This document shows, piece by piece, positions 10,301-18,575 of a stretch of DNA of 38,566 nucleotides (the first letter of the stretch is position 1; each line of letters begins with the position of its first letter). A program made the position numbers and the translations under genes. Origin of the DNA: Bacteroidia bacterium (GTDB lineage Bacteria; Bacteroidota; Bacteroidia; NS11-12g; UBA9320); NCBI GenBank assembly GCA_017640445.1, contig JAEPQQ010000032.1, positions 1-38,566 of the forward strand, in the 5' to 3' direction. The notes under the pieces were generated by a model that saw only the letters and a program-made list of their open reading frames with translations, made no database searches and had not been told where the DNA came from.

Positions 10301-11545
10301 GTCGTCGTGTAATACAGCTATTTCGTTTCGAAACAAACGGTAAGTTCCACCAACACCTTGTGCCGAAACACCATACATATCGTGGGTATGCTGTGCCCAT
10401 GGCAGGTACGGCGTCATTTCCATTAGAGGAAGCTCATTCTGCCGTTGGAAGTCCAACAGAAAATCGCGTTCACTTGCCTGATCCGGTTGTGGTGCATCGT
10501 GTTCATACAGGTATCCATAGCCCTTCTTCGTTATCTCCTGATCGGCCTTACGTATGTATTGGTTGCTATACGAACCTCCAAGAGTCAAGGTAGGCGCAAG
10601 TCCAAAAAGCTCGGTTCCTGTTTTGTAGTTAAAGTCCAAACCGAAGCCTGAAAAAGGTGTGCTTATACCCGGCGAATAGGTTGATGAGCCGAACGAGTAC
10701 ATCCCACTGGCCTTGCCTGAGGTAGACTTGATTGTTTTATGGCTTTCTCCATTTTTTACAATGGATCCAGGTGAATGCTTTTGTGTTACGGTGGTGGAAA
10801 CGTTCATCGAGCGCATTCCTGCCCGTGAATTGAATGTGCCCCCTACGTTAAACCTTGAACTTCTTTTCTTGCTCTCGTTATATTGAGACATGCTGATCGA
10901 GGGGGAAATATCCATTCCGCCCTCATCGGAGTAGTCCATTGCAAGGCCTGCGTTTAACCCCGATTTTTTCGCAATCTTATGAGAAAGGTTGGCGCCCCAA
11001 TTCGCTCCAAGACCTCGGTAGGAATTGTACTTGATTCCAAGGTTCCAGGTTAAGTCTCCCTTGTTCTTTCCCTTGCCGTAACTAGCCTTTTTCTGAGCTT
11101 TAGTCAGGCCTTTCCCGAAAAGCTCGAAACTTAAGCTCCCGTTTAGGGCCAAGGTCCAGTTGTCCTTCATGTTCAACTCCTTGGTTACGTCTTCTCCGTT
11201 CATATCATCCGGCAGACCGTTGACACTGCGGTTAATGGTACCAGGATTGATGTTCCAACCTAAACCAACCCATGACGCTTCCTGGTCGGCCGATATTCCA
11301 GCGTGATACGCAATGTTGATCGGGTATCCATTCACATCGAGTAGTGGTATGTTGTAGTTAAAATCTCCACTAAACACATCTACCATATCGCTTGTACCTA
11401 CGGGTTCAAAACTCTGAACCTCGGGCTGAGATGGCCCACCGGTAAGCGCAGACGCGGTTAATGGTATTATAAGATCCAAAACCATCAAACTGAGTAGAGT
11501 GAGAGCTTTGATACGGATACTGCGGCTTGTCTTTGCTATTTTCAT
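7319..11545 (-). CDS. RHS/YD-type secreted shell protein, N-terminal part
   Basis: Protein of 1408 residues with a signal peptide at residues 1-33. Residues 44-108 carry the hallmark block of large Bacteroidota RHS/SpvB-like proteins: FEPVGTSDMVDVFSGDFNYN, IPLLDVNGYPINIAYHAG, and DQEASWVGLGWNINPGTINR. The following 250 residues are rich in Gly, Ser and Tyr and look like outer beta-strands or a shell. The remainder carries repeated FxYxY-type strands and ends with YQTDANGRLDNKALFIQPDG. Family members are usually far longer, continuing into YD repeats; here the frame stops at TAATAA and resumes in frame in the next gene. Its ATG overlaps the TGA of the upstream lipoprotein gene (ATGA), so translation is coupled. 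Family assignment is firm from motifs; function is not known. Confidence 0.85.
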   Translation of the reverse strand: MKIAKTSRSIRIKALTLLSLMVLDLIIPLTASALTGGPSQPEVQSFEPVGTSDMVDVFSGDFNYNIPLLDVNGYPINIAYHAGISADQEASWVGLGWNINPGTINRSVNGLPDDMNGEDVTKELNMKDNWTLALNGSLSFELFGKGLTKAQKKASYGKGKNKGDLTWNLGIKYNSYRGLGANWGANLSHKIAKKSGLNAGLAMDYSDEGGMDISPSISMSQYNESKKRSSRFNVGGTFNSRAGMRSMNVSTTVTQKHSPGSIVKNGESHKTIKSTSGKASGMYSFGSSTYSPGISTPFSGFGLDFNYKTGTELFGLAPTLTLGGSYSNQYIRKADQEITKKGYGYLYEHDAPQPDQASERDFLLDFQRQNELPLMEMTPYLPWAQHTHDMYGVSAQGVGGTYRLFRNEIAVLHDDYRKSKDNGYRLGLEASATPNLAKGGLNLGYNHSGSESGLWDEGNALYTRIGAVNNKFDEAHYTSDGNKAKHYYANNVDYEPVFFREANELIPQNEEFLNLIGREQNVHPKVFPKLPKGLTGHRNPRDARVNNTLYDEENKPLDLVADKADNVGKERTTRNKLFSYLTAGDKEFCLSKKIESVTLNSEYVEGAFPSETIDREQGPRRSSHISEAIIVNNDGSRHVFGIPAYNRHQIEKSFRVKEASPADEALGLVEYSRNEDNSLQNKRGIDGYYSSTKTPAYAHSYLITGVLSPDYVDMTGDGISEDDLGSAVKFNYTRTNKAFRWRTPYKKDKAKYAEGQHSDNTDGMGSVVYGEKEIWHVHSIEGKTHVALFKISERDDALGVRNENGEKDVSQRQYKLDRIELFSKRDLMVNGSYAVPIKTVHFEYDYSLCPGVPNQVDETKGKLTLKKIYFTYGTSNMGKLNAYKFSYDNTNASYHLQSYDMWGNYTPVTTSPSNAEFPYTSQVEATADGYAAMWNLDKIELPSGGVINVTYEADDYAYVQDKRAMSMFKIKDFGLWDNTTKKFVRETALYGEGGNKQQYDHVFFNLKENITASNAKEILRKEYLKDIQDLQITVYSKITRQDDGNYEYIKSYAKPAHVKEDGVWKIDCGVTDDGATGWIRLEKQHLRDKDKGEKVNPVALSAFQYTRMNLNYLIQRGGNSKKANKNGKLSLPFIGTFVGMLGDIANMAAGPNRMLMVRKFCREFVPAQSWIRLNTPDKNKIGGGHRVRQITMNDMWSDINSLDADAVSAEYGQKYEYTKAEKSEVGIYSSISSGVATYEPLMGRDVNPFVQPHSFDQKRPGVPDDRYTFEHPVGEIFMPGPSVGYSRVKVSSIDHTNQNPNHRTGYQVSEFFTARDYPVEIKKTEVAANSSFTKPKFSFSFIYGEKFELATAGQGYTVVLNDMHGKPHKNLSYNEYGELLSGAVYEYQTDANGRLDNKALFIQPDGRI

Positions 11546-12168
11546 AATCCTAGTCTTGGTAATTTATTTTGGTATTGGTCTACTTGATGAAACACGATTT
11601 CTTCTCCCTCATTGAAGATGTAATCAGTAAATACGATTTCGCCCGGATGGTGATCATCACTCTTGTTCAGAGAAAACACCACCTGAACAAATGGGCGGAG
11701 TTGGTAGGTACGTTCAAAATGGTGGAAACGGGTATACGTGGTATCCTGATTCTTAACGCCCACTACCATGTTATTAAATTCACTGTTGAGCAGTTCTACT
11801 CGACGGAAGTAGTCTTCCTTTGATGAGAGGTTGAACTGCATAATGTCTTCCCCACCCTCTTCGGCTTCTACACGTAAACAATACAAATGTGGATCGCCGG
11901 CGTTATTGATTTGTTGGTTAACTTCCTCTCTGTTTACATCCCCACTTCCCTTTAATGCGTTAACCGCCTGAAACTCCTTCGGTCTATACTGAAGTTTATA
12001 GCGAATACCATTTTTTACCACTTCCAGATACGATTCGCTCTGGTATGTATTGAAATGGTTAAAATAGTCCGTAGCGCTCAGCTTAGGTGTGCACGAAGCA
12101 CACCAGAAGAGGATAAAACCAGCGCATACAATGCCCATGCACTGATGATTTTTCAGTGTTATTCTCAT
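11542..12168 (-). CDS. Lipoprotein of the RHS operon, unknown function
   Basis: Protein of 208 residues. The N-terminus is a lipoprotein signal with the cysteine at residue 26 (GFILFWCASC, then TPKLS); the residues after the cysteine do not match a Bacteroidota surface-export motif, so the periplasmic face of the outer membrane is the default guess. The mature part contains a beta-rich stretch (YLEVVKNGIRYKLQYRPKEF), then FVQVVFSLNKSDDHHPGEIV and FTDYIFNEGEEIVFHQ. I do not recognise the family. The gene begins 21 bases after the upstream secreted protein gene, and its TGA overlaps the ATG of the 1408-aa RHS-type gene. That coupling suggests matched production with the RHS protein, for instance as an assembly or anchoring partner (inference). 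Confidence 0.8.
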   Translation of the reverse strand: MRITLKNHQCMGIVCAGFILFWCASCTPKLSATDYFNHFNTYQSESYLEVVKNGIRYKLQYRPKEFQAVNALKGSGDVNREEVNQQINNAGDPHLYCLRVEAEEGGEDIMQFNLSSKEDYFRRVELLNSEFNNMVVGVKNQDTTYTRFHHFERTYQLRPFVQVVFSLNKSDDHHPGEIVFTDYIFNEGEEIVFHQVDQYQNKLPRLGL

Positions 12169-12189
12169 GTTTTGTTTGTCTATCTGAGG

Positions 12190-13296
12190 TTAGTCTTTAA
12201 ACTCGAAAATGTATTGAAACCTAAGTCTGAATTTCTCTCCGGTGGCGGAGGTTATTACGGCGGTATAGTGTCTGCCTGGAAGTAAATCCAACCTGGCAAT
12301 ATCTATGGCAAACTGGTTTTCTCCGAATTTGGTTGGGAACAGTACATTGTCGGGTGTTACGTCCTTACCCGATTCATCTATAAATCGAATATTCAGTTTA
12401 CTTCGGGCCAGTGGCTCATCGAAAATAAACCGGAGTTCATTCACGGCGTGATAAATGGAGGCATCACCTTTTTTCAGCCTGACATACGGCATGCCCTGAA
12501 TCTCTTCCGTTTCTTCTACAATCTTAAACTCCCAGGATTCCGATCGGGCAACAAAACTTGCTCCGAGCCAGGCCTCAACCTGCCAGCCATATCGCTGTTC
12601 CAGTTCTAAATCATCCAATTCTGGAGGAAACGCCATAGAGGTTCCTTTTAAACCAGAACCGGAATAAATGGGTCTGTTGCGCTGAATACCGTCTTCGGCA
12701 CTTTGTTCTTCGGTAAGTTTAACCAGTTTTATTCGATATGATATTTCTGGATTTGCACCAATCGGCATGGGAGCAATCCATCGAAAATCAGGTCGTTTGG
12801 TAGCTAACTCTGCTTCGTCTTCAGGGCTGAACAGAAGTAAAGGCGTGGTGGTCTCCTTTGTTATGGACTCACATACCTTTATCGTTTTTTCCAAACCAAC
12901 CGATTTGGCACACTGCTCATCCAGGCAGATGAATTGAACACAATATCGATAGTTTCCCGGAGGAAGTTCTCCCGTTAGTGTTTCATATTCCTGAGCATCA
13001 TTATGAAGGTATTTCTTTGACGTGGTCCACAATGTTGACCTGGTGAATTGCGTCACTCCGGGTTCCAGGGTAACGGCTTCAGAAGTCAGGCGCACTACTT
13101 CTTTTGTATTACTGGTTATAACTGCATCGAAATAACCGCGAATGGGTTTATCGTTTGTGATGGACACCGTCATGCTCCAAACGTCTTCCGATCTAAATCC
13201 AAACGAATTGGTTGGTTGGGTAAATAAACTTACCTGAGCGAAAAGCGCGATGGGCACAAAAAGGCTGGTCAGAATGGTTAAAAACAGCTTTTTCAT
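12190..13296 (-). CDS. Secreted Ig-like protein, first gene of the RHS operon
   Basis: Protein of 368 residues with a signal peptide (MKKLFLTILTSLFVPIALFAQ). Residues 22-145 look like one beta-sandwich domain ending in LPPGNYRYCVQFICLDEQC, a pattern I associate with TANFOR-type or other Ig-like domains found beside large surface proteins in Bacteroidota (tentative). Residues 150-265 look like a fibronectin-type domain (LLLFSPEDEAELATKRPDFR, then YGWQVEAWLGASFVARSESW). Residues 275-368 form a third sandwich (LNIRFIDESGKDVTPDN, LPGRHYTAVITSATGEKFRL). No T9SS sorting domain is visible. It lies directly behind a good promoter and leads the six-gene operon. An accessory or scaffold role for the RHS proteins is inference. 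Confidence 0.8.
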   Translation of the reverse strand: MKKLFLTILTSLFVPIALFAQVSLFTQPTNSFGFRSEDVWSMTVSITNDKPIRGYFDAVITSNTKEVVRLTSEAVTLEPGVTQFTRSTLWTTSKKYLHNDAQEYETLTGELPPGNYRYCVQFICLDEQCAKSVGLEKTIKVCESITKETTTPLLLFSPEDEAELATKRPDFRWIAPMPIGANPEISYRIKLVKLTEEQSAEDGIQRNRPIYSGSGLKGTSMAFPPELDDLELEQRYGWQVEAWLGASFVARSESWEFKIVEETEEIQGMPYVRLKKGDASIYHAVNELRFIFDEPLARSKLNIRFIDESGKDVTPDNVLFPTKFGENQFAIDIARLDLLPGRHYTAVITSATGEKFRLRFQYIFEFKD

Positions 13297-13674
13297 TTTG
13301 TTAAGGTTTGATCTAATTCGGTGTAAAACTAGAACGATGTTTTAGGGTTTCCAAATTTCAGCAACCGCTTCAAACCAGATTAAAAACGGGCATATTTCTC
13401 GTTTTCTGGAATTCAAATTGTGCTTTTTTCAGTATCAACCGCAAAGGGTTTCCTCAGCAAATACAGGGGATCACAAACTTTAGAGATAGTTCTCAAAAAC
13501 GGGCCAAACAATGGCCTAAATACGACAGCGACTCCGTTGACTGTGGGCTAAAAAAGGCACACGCAAAAACCTAAATATCAATGCATTAAATCGGAGGGAG
13601 ATTTATCGCATGCGTTCGGAGAAAGCACCGGAGTTGCACGTTCTCCAACCTTTGTTTTTATCTTTTTCACGCAA
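13297..13674. other. Intergenic region (378 bases)
   Basis: No convincing reading frame is present. It holds the RHS operon promoter at its left end and a weak imperfect hairpin (GGAGAA at 13618-13623 with TTCTCC at 13641-13646). No clear T-tailed terminator for the preceding NHL-repeat gene is visible on the minus strand. Confidence 0.6.
13324..13355 (-). promoter_or_regulatory. Bacteroidota-type promoter of the RHS operon
   Basis: On the minus strand TTTG (13355-13352) is followed after 20 bases by TAGTTTTA (13331-13324), matching the Bacteroidota consensus TTTG-N19/21-TAnnTTTG at all but the last base. The predicted transcript would begin near 13317, about 20 bases before the ATG at 13296. 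No other good promoter is seen inside the operon. Confidence 0.65.
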
Positions 13675-14808
13675 TTAGTCTATTAAAAACCGGAACGAGA
13701 AATGTTCACCGTCTCCATCTAAATGCCCAATATAACTTCCCGCAATTAATTGATTAACCTGAACGATCAAAGAGCCGTTTTCCATCGATTCCGGACTTAG
13801 TTCCTGAACGAGTACAACCCGACCCTTCACGTCATAAAACGTTAGCTTAAAATCAGAATCAATAGAATGGTTCAAATCGATACGAATCTCATCCGAAGCA
13901 GGGTTTGGATGTATGAATTTTTCCGATAAGTTTCTTCTTTGGATCGAAGAGATATTGCTCAAAACAATTCTTCTAAGCAAGTTGGTGTTATTTTCTGAAA
14001 CGAACAGTGTGTCACCTGTTTTCGTTACTGCGATTCCATCCGGGTTTGTGAATTGAGCCTCCTCCAATTTCCCATTAATCGTACCCTGCTGACCGGTTCC
14101 TGTAAGAATTTGGAAACTACCCAACGTATCGACCTGGTAAATTTTATGATGGCCCGTGGCGGTCACATACAACTTTCCATTTGCATAGGTCATAAAGCCA
14201 ATAGGCACGTCTGGGATTGTGGTGAGGGAATCTTTTTGTCCGTCTGGCCCAATCCGATAGATAATGCCATCCTTGAGATTTGCGGAATAGAGGTTTTCCA
14301 ACTCGTCTTTTGCAAGACCCACTGGCTGATTTAAACCGGTAATTAAGGTAGAAATCGTACCGTTGGGTTCCACCTTCGATATAGTTCCATTTCCATAGTT
14401 CGTCACGTATAAATTGCTATCAGAGTCAAACACCAGATCAGATGGTTGAAACAGACCCGATACGAAACGAGTGACGTTTCCTGATTCATCCACCTTACTT
14501 ATTTCACCGCTCGTAAACTCTGCAACGTATAACACCTCATCGGGTCCAAAAACCATTCCTGCTGGTTGACTTAAACCAGAAGCAAATGGTCCGGCTGTAC
14601 CATTGGTTGTGATCCTGCTGACCCTACTGCCGTTAAAACCTGTCCCAAACAGATCTGACGCATATACATCTCCATTGGGGTGTACAACTAGTCCATTGTT
14701 TATGCGTGGGTCGGGGCCAGCAGCTGTTTCCACTTTTTGAGCTTTGGAACCAAACGCTACAATTACAAGAAGCAGGAATAAACTATATCTAAGGTTGTTG
14801 CATCGCAT
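13675..14808 (-). CDS. NHL-repeat beta-propeller protein with T9SS sorting domain
   Basis: From the ATG at 14808 this is a 377-residue secreted protein. An upstream in-frame ATG at 14841 would add 11 residues in front of a normal signal peptide (LRYSLFLLLVIVAFGSKAQ), so the later start is preferred. The body is a run of NHL/SMP-30-like repeats with recurring units such as VYASDLFGTGFNGSRVSRI, LYVAEFTSGEISKVDESGN, LYVTNYGNGTISKVEPNG and LYVTATGHHKIYQVDTLG, predicting a six-bladed propeller. The last 75 or so residues (FIHPNPASDEIRIDL to FRFLID) are a T9SS type A sorting domain, so the protein should cross the outer membrane by T9SS and be anchored or released. Ligand or enzyme activity is unknown. 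Confidence 0.9.
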   Translation of the reverse strand: MRCNNLRYSLFLLLVIVAFGSKAQKVETAAGPDPRINNGLVVHPNGDVYASDLFGTGFNGSRVSRITTNGTAGPFASGLSQPAGMVFGPDEVLYVAEFTSGEISKVDESGNVTRFVSGLFQPSDLVFDSDSNLYVTNYGNGTISKVEPNGTISTLITGLNQPVGLAKDELENLYSANLKDGIIYRIGPDGQKDSLTTIPDVPIGFMTYANGKLYVTATGHHKIYQVDTLGSFQILTGTGQQGTINGKLEEAQFTNPDGIAVTKTGDTLFVSENNTNLLRRIVLSNISSIQRRNLSEKFIHPNPASDEIRIDLNHSIDSDFKLTFYDVKGRVVLVQELSPESMENGSLIVQVNQLIAGSYIGHLDGDGEHFSFRFLID

Positions 14809-14940
14809 GCTGGCAAGGTAATTAATTACAGAGAGTTCCAAAAGGAGTCATTGTGGTTTCAAAAACGGTTCATCCAAAACGCAATTACTCAGCCAAACAA
14901 CTGTTTCGAAGTGCAGAAGTTCTACCTAACCGTAGGTTCT

Positions 14941-15078
14941 TGTTGTATTTCAAATCCAAGTTTCACCTATTCTGGTTCTAATCCAGTGGTCTTCACCAAC
15001 ACCAGTACGGGCATTACCAGCCACGAAGTAAAGAATGAGACCGAAAAATTCGTAAAAGAAGTTACGTTTACCAACTAA
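14941..15078 (+). pseudogene. Possible PKD-domain gene fragment
   Basis: A plus-strand frame (open from 14851 with only a TTG to start it) reads CCISNPSFTYSGSNPVVFTN followed by TSTGITSHEV, which looks like the first half of a PKD domain, and ends in TAA at 15076-15078, just before a hairpin terminator. There is no signal peptide or convincing start. It is most likely the remnant of a larger surface-protein gene, but chance resemblance cannot be excluded. Confidence 0.3.
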
Positions 15079-15097
15079 ACTCAAACCACTAGTTCAA

Positions 15098-15127
15098 AAA
15101 AAGGAGCGTTTGTTAACGCTCCTTTTT
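15098..15127. terminator. Bidirectional intrinsic terminator
   Basis: AAAAAGGAGCGTT (15098-15110), loop TGTT, AACGCTCCTTTTT (15115-15127): a 13-bp perfect stem with T-tracts on both strands. It lies 22 bases past the stop of the minus-strand beta-helix gene and also just after the plus-strand PKD-like fragment. Confidence 0.85.
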
Positions 15128-15148
15128 GTTTATTCGAAAGAGTGACTT

Positions 15149-18100
15149 TTATTCGATTGAGAACCTTCTAAAAGTTTGTTTCTGTCCGTCTGTGGCCATA
15201 AGTACATATACACCAGCAGGCAATGTTTCAAGTTGAATGGATGCATCACTCACGTGAGAGGACCAGGTTATTTGAGCCACTTGTTCTCCAATTGCATTGT
15301 AAATCTCGACCTTTTGCGCCCATTCGGCTCCCCGGAGATAAAAATTACCCTTGTTTGGGTTCGGAACTATTTGAATTGTACTTGAAAAAAACAGCTCGTT
15401 TATGCTCACCAGGTCATCGATCGTAATAACCGTAGAAGAAATACCCGAACACCCATTGTCTTCCATTACTTCAACCGAGTAATCTCCATTCTTTTTGGGT
15501 GTAAATGACCGTTCGGTTGCTCCATCGATTGGGTTATTGTTCCATTGCCATTGATAAGAAGTATAAAACCCGGTTTCCAATGTCTCCCCGTTCTGAAGAA
15601 TTGGCGGGTCAGGTCGCTCAAATGCATAAATCGTAATCTCACTCTCATCTGTACATCCATCTTTTTCGCCAGTAACGGTGTACGTTGTAGTTTCTTTCAA
15701 CTTCACTATAACTGAAGAACTTGTACCCAAACCATTATCCCAGGTATAAGCATGTGCTCCACTCGCTGATAAAATAACGCTACCCGAATCACACACTGCC
15801 GAGTCGCTTGCCTGAACAATCACATCCGGAGAAGGTTTTACTTCAACCGTAACATCGGCCTCCGAAGAACAATTATTTTGAATTCCCTTAACCGAATATG
15901 TAGTTGTTATCTCCGGGGTTACCAATACATGGGAGGAATCACCTGCGTTATTATTCCAGGAATACATTGTTGCTCCTGACGCACTTAACGGAACCTGTTG
16001 TCCTTCACAAACTATTGTATCTCCTCGAACCACCAGAATGGGCAAGGGATTTACCGTTATCAAAACAGAATCAACCGCCGAGCAGGTTTTTGAAGTTCCG
16101 GTTACCTTGTACATGGTTGTCGTGGTTGGAACTACCCGTATTGAATCGGTAACACCCACACCGTTCCACCAGGAGTATGCATCCGCCCCAGTAGCAGATA
16201 TCCAGGTACCTTGTCCTTCGCATATGGTATCCTGCCCAATTGCTACTACCACCGGTGTGGTATCTACCTGAATCCTAACCTGATCGTTTGATGAACAACC
16301 GTTGCTAGTTCCGGTAACCGTATAAACCGTGGTGCTCATGGGTGTTACCTTGATGGTGGCCTTATCTGCATTTACAATATCCCAACTATACGTTTGTGCG
16401 CCTGAGGCCGATAGACTTGCTGTATCGCCTGTACAAATGGTATCTGCGCCTACAGCTGCAACCGTAGGGTAATCGTATACTTTTACAGTCAAAACCTCGC
16501 TTGTATCACGATACTGGGCGTTGTACACCACACACGAATACTGGCCTGAATCAGTAGGCGTAACCGAGTCGAGCTGCAACGACAATGAGGTCTGACCTGA
16601 CAACGGAACTCCATTCTTTAACCAGGCGTATTTGCCTGTTTTACCGGTTACCGTCACATTGATCCGAACGGTATCGCCCGTACACAAACGGGTGTTGCCT
16701 TGTATGGTGTCAATGGCCACGAAAAATGGGTCTGTACCGCCATATTCAAATGCCCCGGCGTCGCTCAGCGAGTCGCGTACAAAGCCTCGTTGATCGTAGG
16801 TCAATGAGTCCTTCCCACCAAGGTTAATGGCATCACTTTTGGAAGACAGGGAATATGTTTTCGTATACCCGCCGTGATTTGCAAATGCATCCAGCTGAGG
16901 ATCACGCGTATTGATGTCATTAGACTTAGTAAAATAGGATGAAAAGGAGCTCCCTTTCACAATATTACCCCCACCCGAAAGTGGCACTTCTGACCCCGCC
17001 CGGCTAAATGCGTTTGAGATAAACTTGTCGTACGTAAAAATGTTATTGGTGAAAAGCGCAGCCCCCTTGTTCAGGTAAACGTCACCTGTATTGTTCACGA
17101 ACGTGTTGTTGGTTACATAATTGGAGCTGGTGTTATCGTAATAAATGGCCCGGTTACCGCTGTTACGAAACGTAGAGTTCACAATTAGGTTGTTCGAACC
17201 AGACGGGTTGTTCAAATAAATGTGATTCGTTTTACTCGCATCGAACAGGCTGTTCATCACCTCTACCTGCCCCACGTTCTTGGTCCATATACCAACGCCT
17301 TTACTCTCGGCAAACCTCGAATTAGCAACCTTAACGTACTTGACATCCCTAAAGAAAGCGGCAGACACATGATTTCCGGTTGAAACAGAATTGCTATCAA
17401 TCCTTACCTTGTCTAAAATAACACGCCCCTGTCCGTCGGTACGCGCATCAACACAAAGTGCTCCAATCTCACGCGAAGAATTAGAGGAGATGGTTGTATT
17501 GGAAACCTTCAGGTAGTTCTTGAGGTAAACATAAATACAACCGCCGTAGAGGTTGGTATACGTCCCTCCGGATGATGTATTCGAACGAAACGATGAGTTT
17601 CGAATCTCCACGGAGTCTACTTCATCCAGAAATACGGCATTACCCTGATTCAGGTGGTAGTTACGAAAATCGCTTGAACTAATTCTATTACTTTTAAAGT
17701 GGCAGTTATCCATGATCATTTCACTGCCATCAAAATACAAGGCTCCTCCTTGCGCAATGGACCAATTAGGCCGGTAACCGCAGCAACCTCCTCCTCGGGC
17801 CGAGTTTGATGTAAACGAGGAATTCGACAGACTCAACTTTGGTGATCGCACGTACATTGCGCCTCCATATCCTTCAGCATCCGAACCTGTTCCTCCCCAG
17901 TTAACTGACGAAGCATTGTTCTTACTAAAAACACAATTGTCTATTTCAACCCCACTGGAAGACGATGCATATACCGCTCCACCATAAACACGTGGACGGC
18001 CATCTCCATAAATGCTGTTGTTTTCAAATGAAGTCCCCTTAATGAATACACTTTTAGAAGAAGGCACATATACACCAGGACCATATCCGTTTTCGTTTGT

Positions 18101-18502
18101 GCACCCGTTTATAGCACAATCCAATATTGTGAGAGAATCCGAACTAGCGTAAAAATACACGCCATACGGTTCCGCATTTTCAAGTGTGAGTCCCTTTATT
18201 GTAACATCTCCACCTGTAATATTGAAGATGGTATAATTTCCCCCTCCATTAACAGTAATGCTGTCTTTGTGCCCACCGTCAATATAGATTCCCGAATTAA
18301 AATTGATGGACCCATTGGTAAGTGTTATGGTGCCGGAAACGGTAAACCGAACCGTATCCCCTGACGTACACAGGCCAATTGCGTCTCTAAGCGTGCCTTT
18401 TCCTGAATCAAACAGATTGGTTACCGTGCGCACAACTTGTGCCTGAGACGAAGTAGAAACCAAGATAAAAACGGCCAGCAGCGTCCAAAACGATTTTTTC
18501 AT
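15149..18502 (-). CDS. Parallel beta-helix / Ig-repeat surface protein with T9SS sorting domain
   Basis: Protein of 1117 residues. Signal peptide at 1-22. Residues 25-560 are a right-handed parallel beta-helix of pectate-lyase-like type, with many short repeats of the kind VEIDNCVFSKNNAS, LSLSNSSFTSNSA and VEIRNSSFRSNTS. The start (VTNLFDSGKGTLRDAIGLC) resembles the CSLREA-type opening, and DQRGFVRDSLSDAGAFEYG at 570-588 is a choice-of-anchor-Q-like closing motif. Residues 600-675 form an Ig domain (DSGQYSCVVYN). Four tandem Ig/PKD-like repeats of about 75 residues follow (675-960), each with a GxxxxLSASGAxxYSW core. Residues 1043-1117 (VPNPNKGNFYL onward) are a T9SS type A sorting domain. 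No catalytic residues are evident, so a large adhesin or polysaccharide-binding protein is the likely role (inference). Confidence 0.9.
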   Translation of the reverse strand: MKKSFWTLLAVFILVSTSSQAQVVRTVTNLFDSGKGTLRDAIGLCTSGDTVRFTVSGTITLTNGSINFNSGIYIDGGHKDSITVNGGGNYTIFNITGGDVTIKGLTLENAEPYGVYFYASSDSLTILDCAINGCTNENGYGPGVYVPSSKSVFIKGTSFENNSIYGDGRPRVYGGAVYASSSSGVEIDNCVFSKNNASSVNWGGTGSDAEGYGGAMYVRSPKLSLSNSSFTSNSARGGGCCGYRPNWSIAQGGALYFDGSEMIMDNCHFKSNRISSSDFRNYHLNQGNAVFLDEVDSVEIRNSSFRSNTSSGGTYTNLYGGCIYVYLKNYLKVSNTTISSNSSREIGALCVDARTDGQGRVILDKVRIDSNSVSTGNHVSAAFFRDVKYVKVANSRFAESKGVGIWTKNVGQVEVMNSLFDASKTNHIYLNNPSGSNNLIVNSTFRNSGNRAIYYDNTSSNYVTNNTFVNNTGDVYLNKGAALFTNNIFTYDKFISNAFSRAGSEVPLSGGGNIVKGSSFSSYFTKSNDINTRDPQLDAFANHGGYTKTYSLSSKSDAINLGGKDSLTYDQRGFVRDSLSDAGAFEYGGTDPFFVAIDTIQGNTRLCTGDTVRINVTVTGKTGKYAWLKNGVPLSGQTSLSLQLDSVTPTDSGQYSCVVYNAQYRDTSEVLTVKVYDYPTVAAVGADTICTGDTASLSASGAQTYSWDIVNADKATIKVTPMSTTVYTVTGTSNGCSSNDQVRIQVDTTPVVVAIGQDTICEGQGTWISATGADAYSWWNGVGVTDSIRVVPTTTTMYKVTGTSKTCSAVDSVLITVNPLPILVVRGDTIVCEGQQVPLSASGATMYSWNNNAGDSSHVLVTPEITTTYSVKGIQNNCSSEADVTVEVKPSPDVIVQASDSAVCDSGSVILSASGAHAYTWDNGLGTSSSVIVKLKETTTYTVTGEKDGCTDESEITIYAFERPDPPILQNGETLETGFYTSYQWQWNNNPIDGATERSFTPKKNGDYSVEVMEDNGCSGISSTVITIDDLVSINELFFSSTIQIVPNPNKGNFYLRGAEWAQKVEIYNAIGEQVAQITWSSHVSDASIQLETLPAGVYVLMATDGQKQTFRRFSIE

Positions 18503-18575
18503 GTGACAATTTTAAGTTGGACAAAGTAACACATTTCACAGGATTTGAGGAGGGACTATGCCTTCGAACACCTCG

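Noticed and set aside
11542..12168. Surface-export motif on the RHS-operon lipoprotein
   Set aside because: Residues after the cysteine (TPKLS) lack the acidic pattern seen in the N-glycanase, so no surface claim is made.
13618..13646. Hairpin GGAGAA...TTCTCC with T-rich tail on the plus strand
   Set aside because: Only six pairs in the outer stem, a long loop, and no plus-strand gene before it that would need a terminator.
14809..14841. Earlier start of the NHL-repeat protein
   Set aside because: It would put 11 residues ahead of a complete signal peptide; the ATG at 14808 is sufficient.
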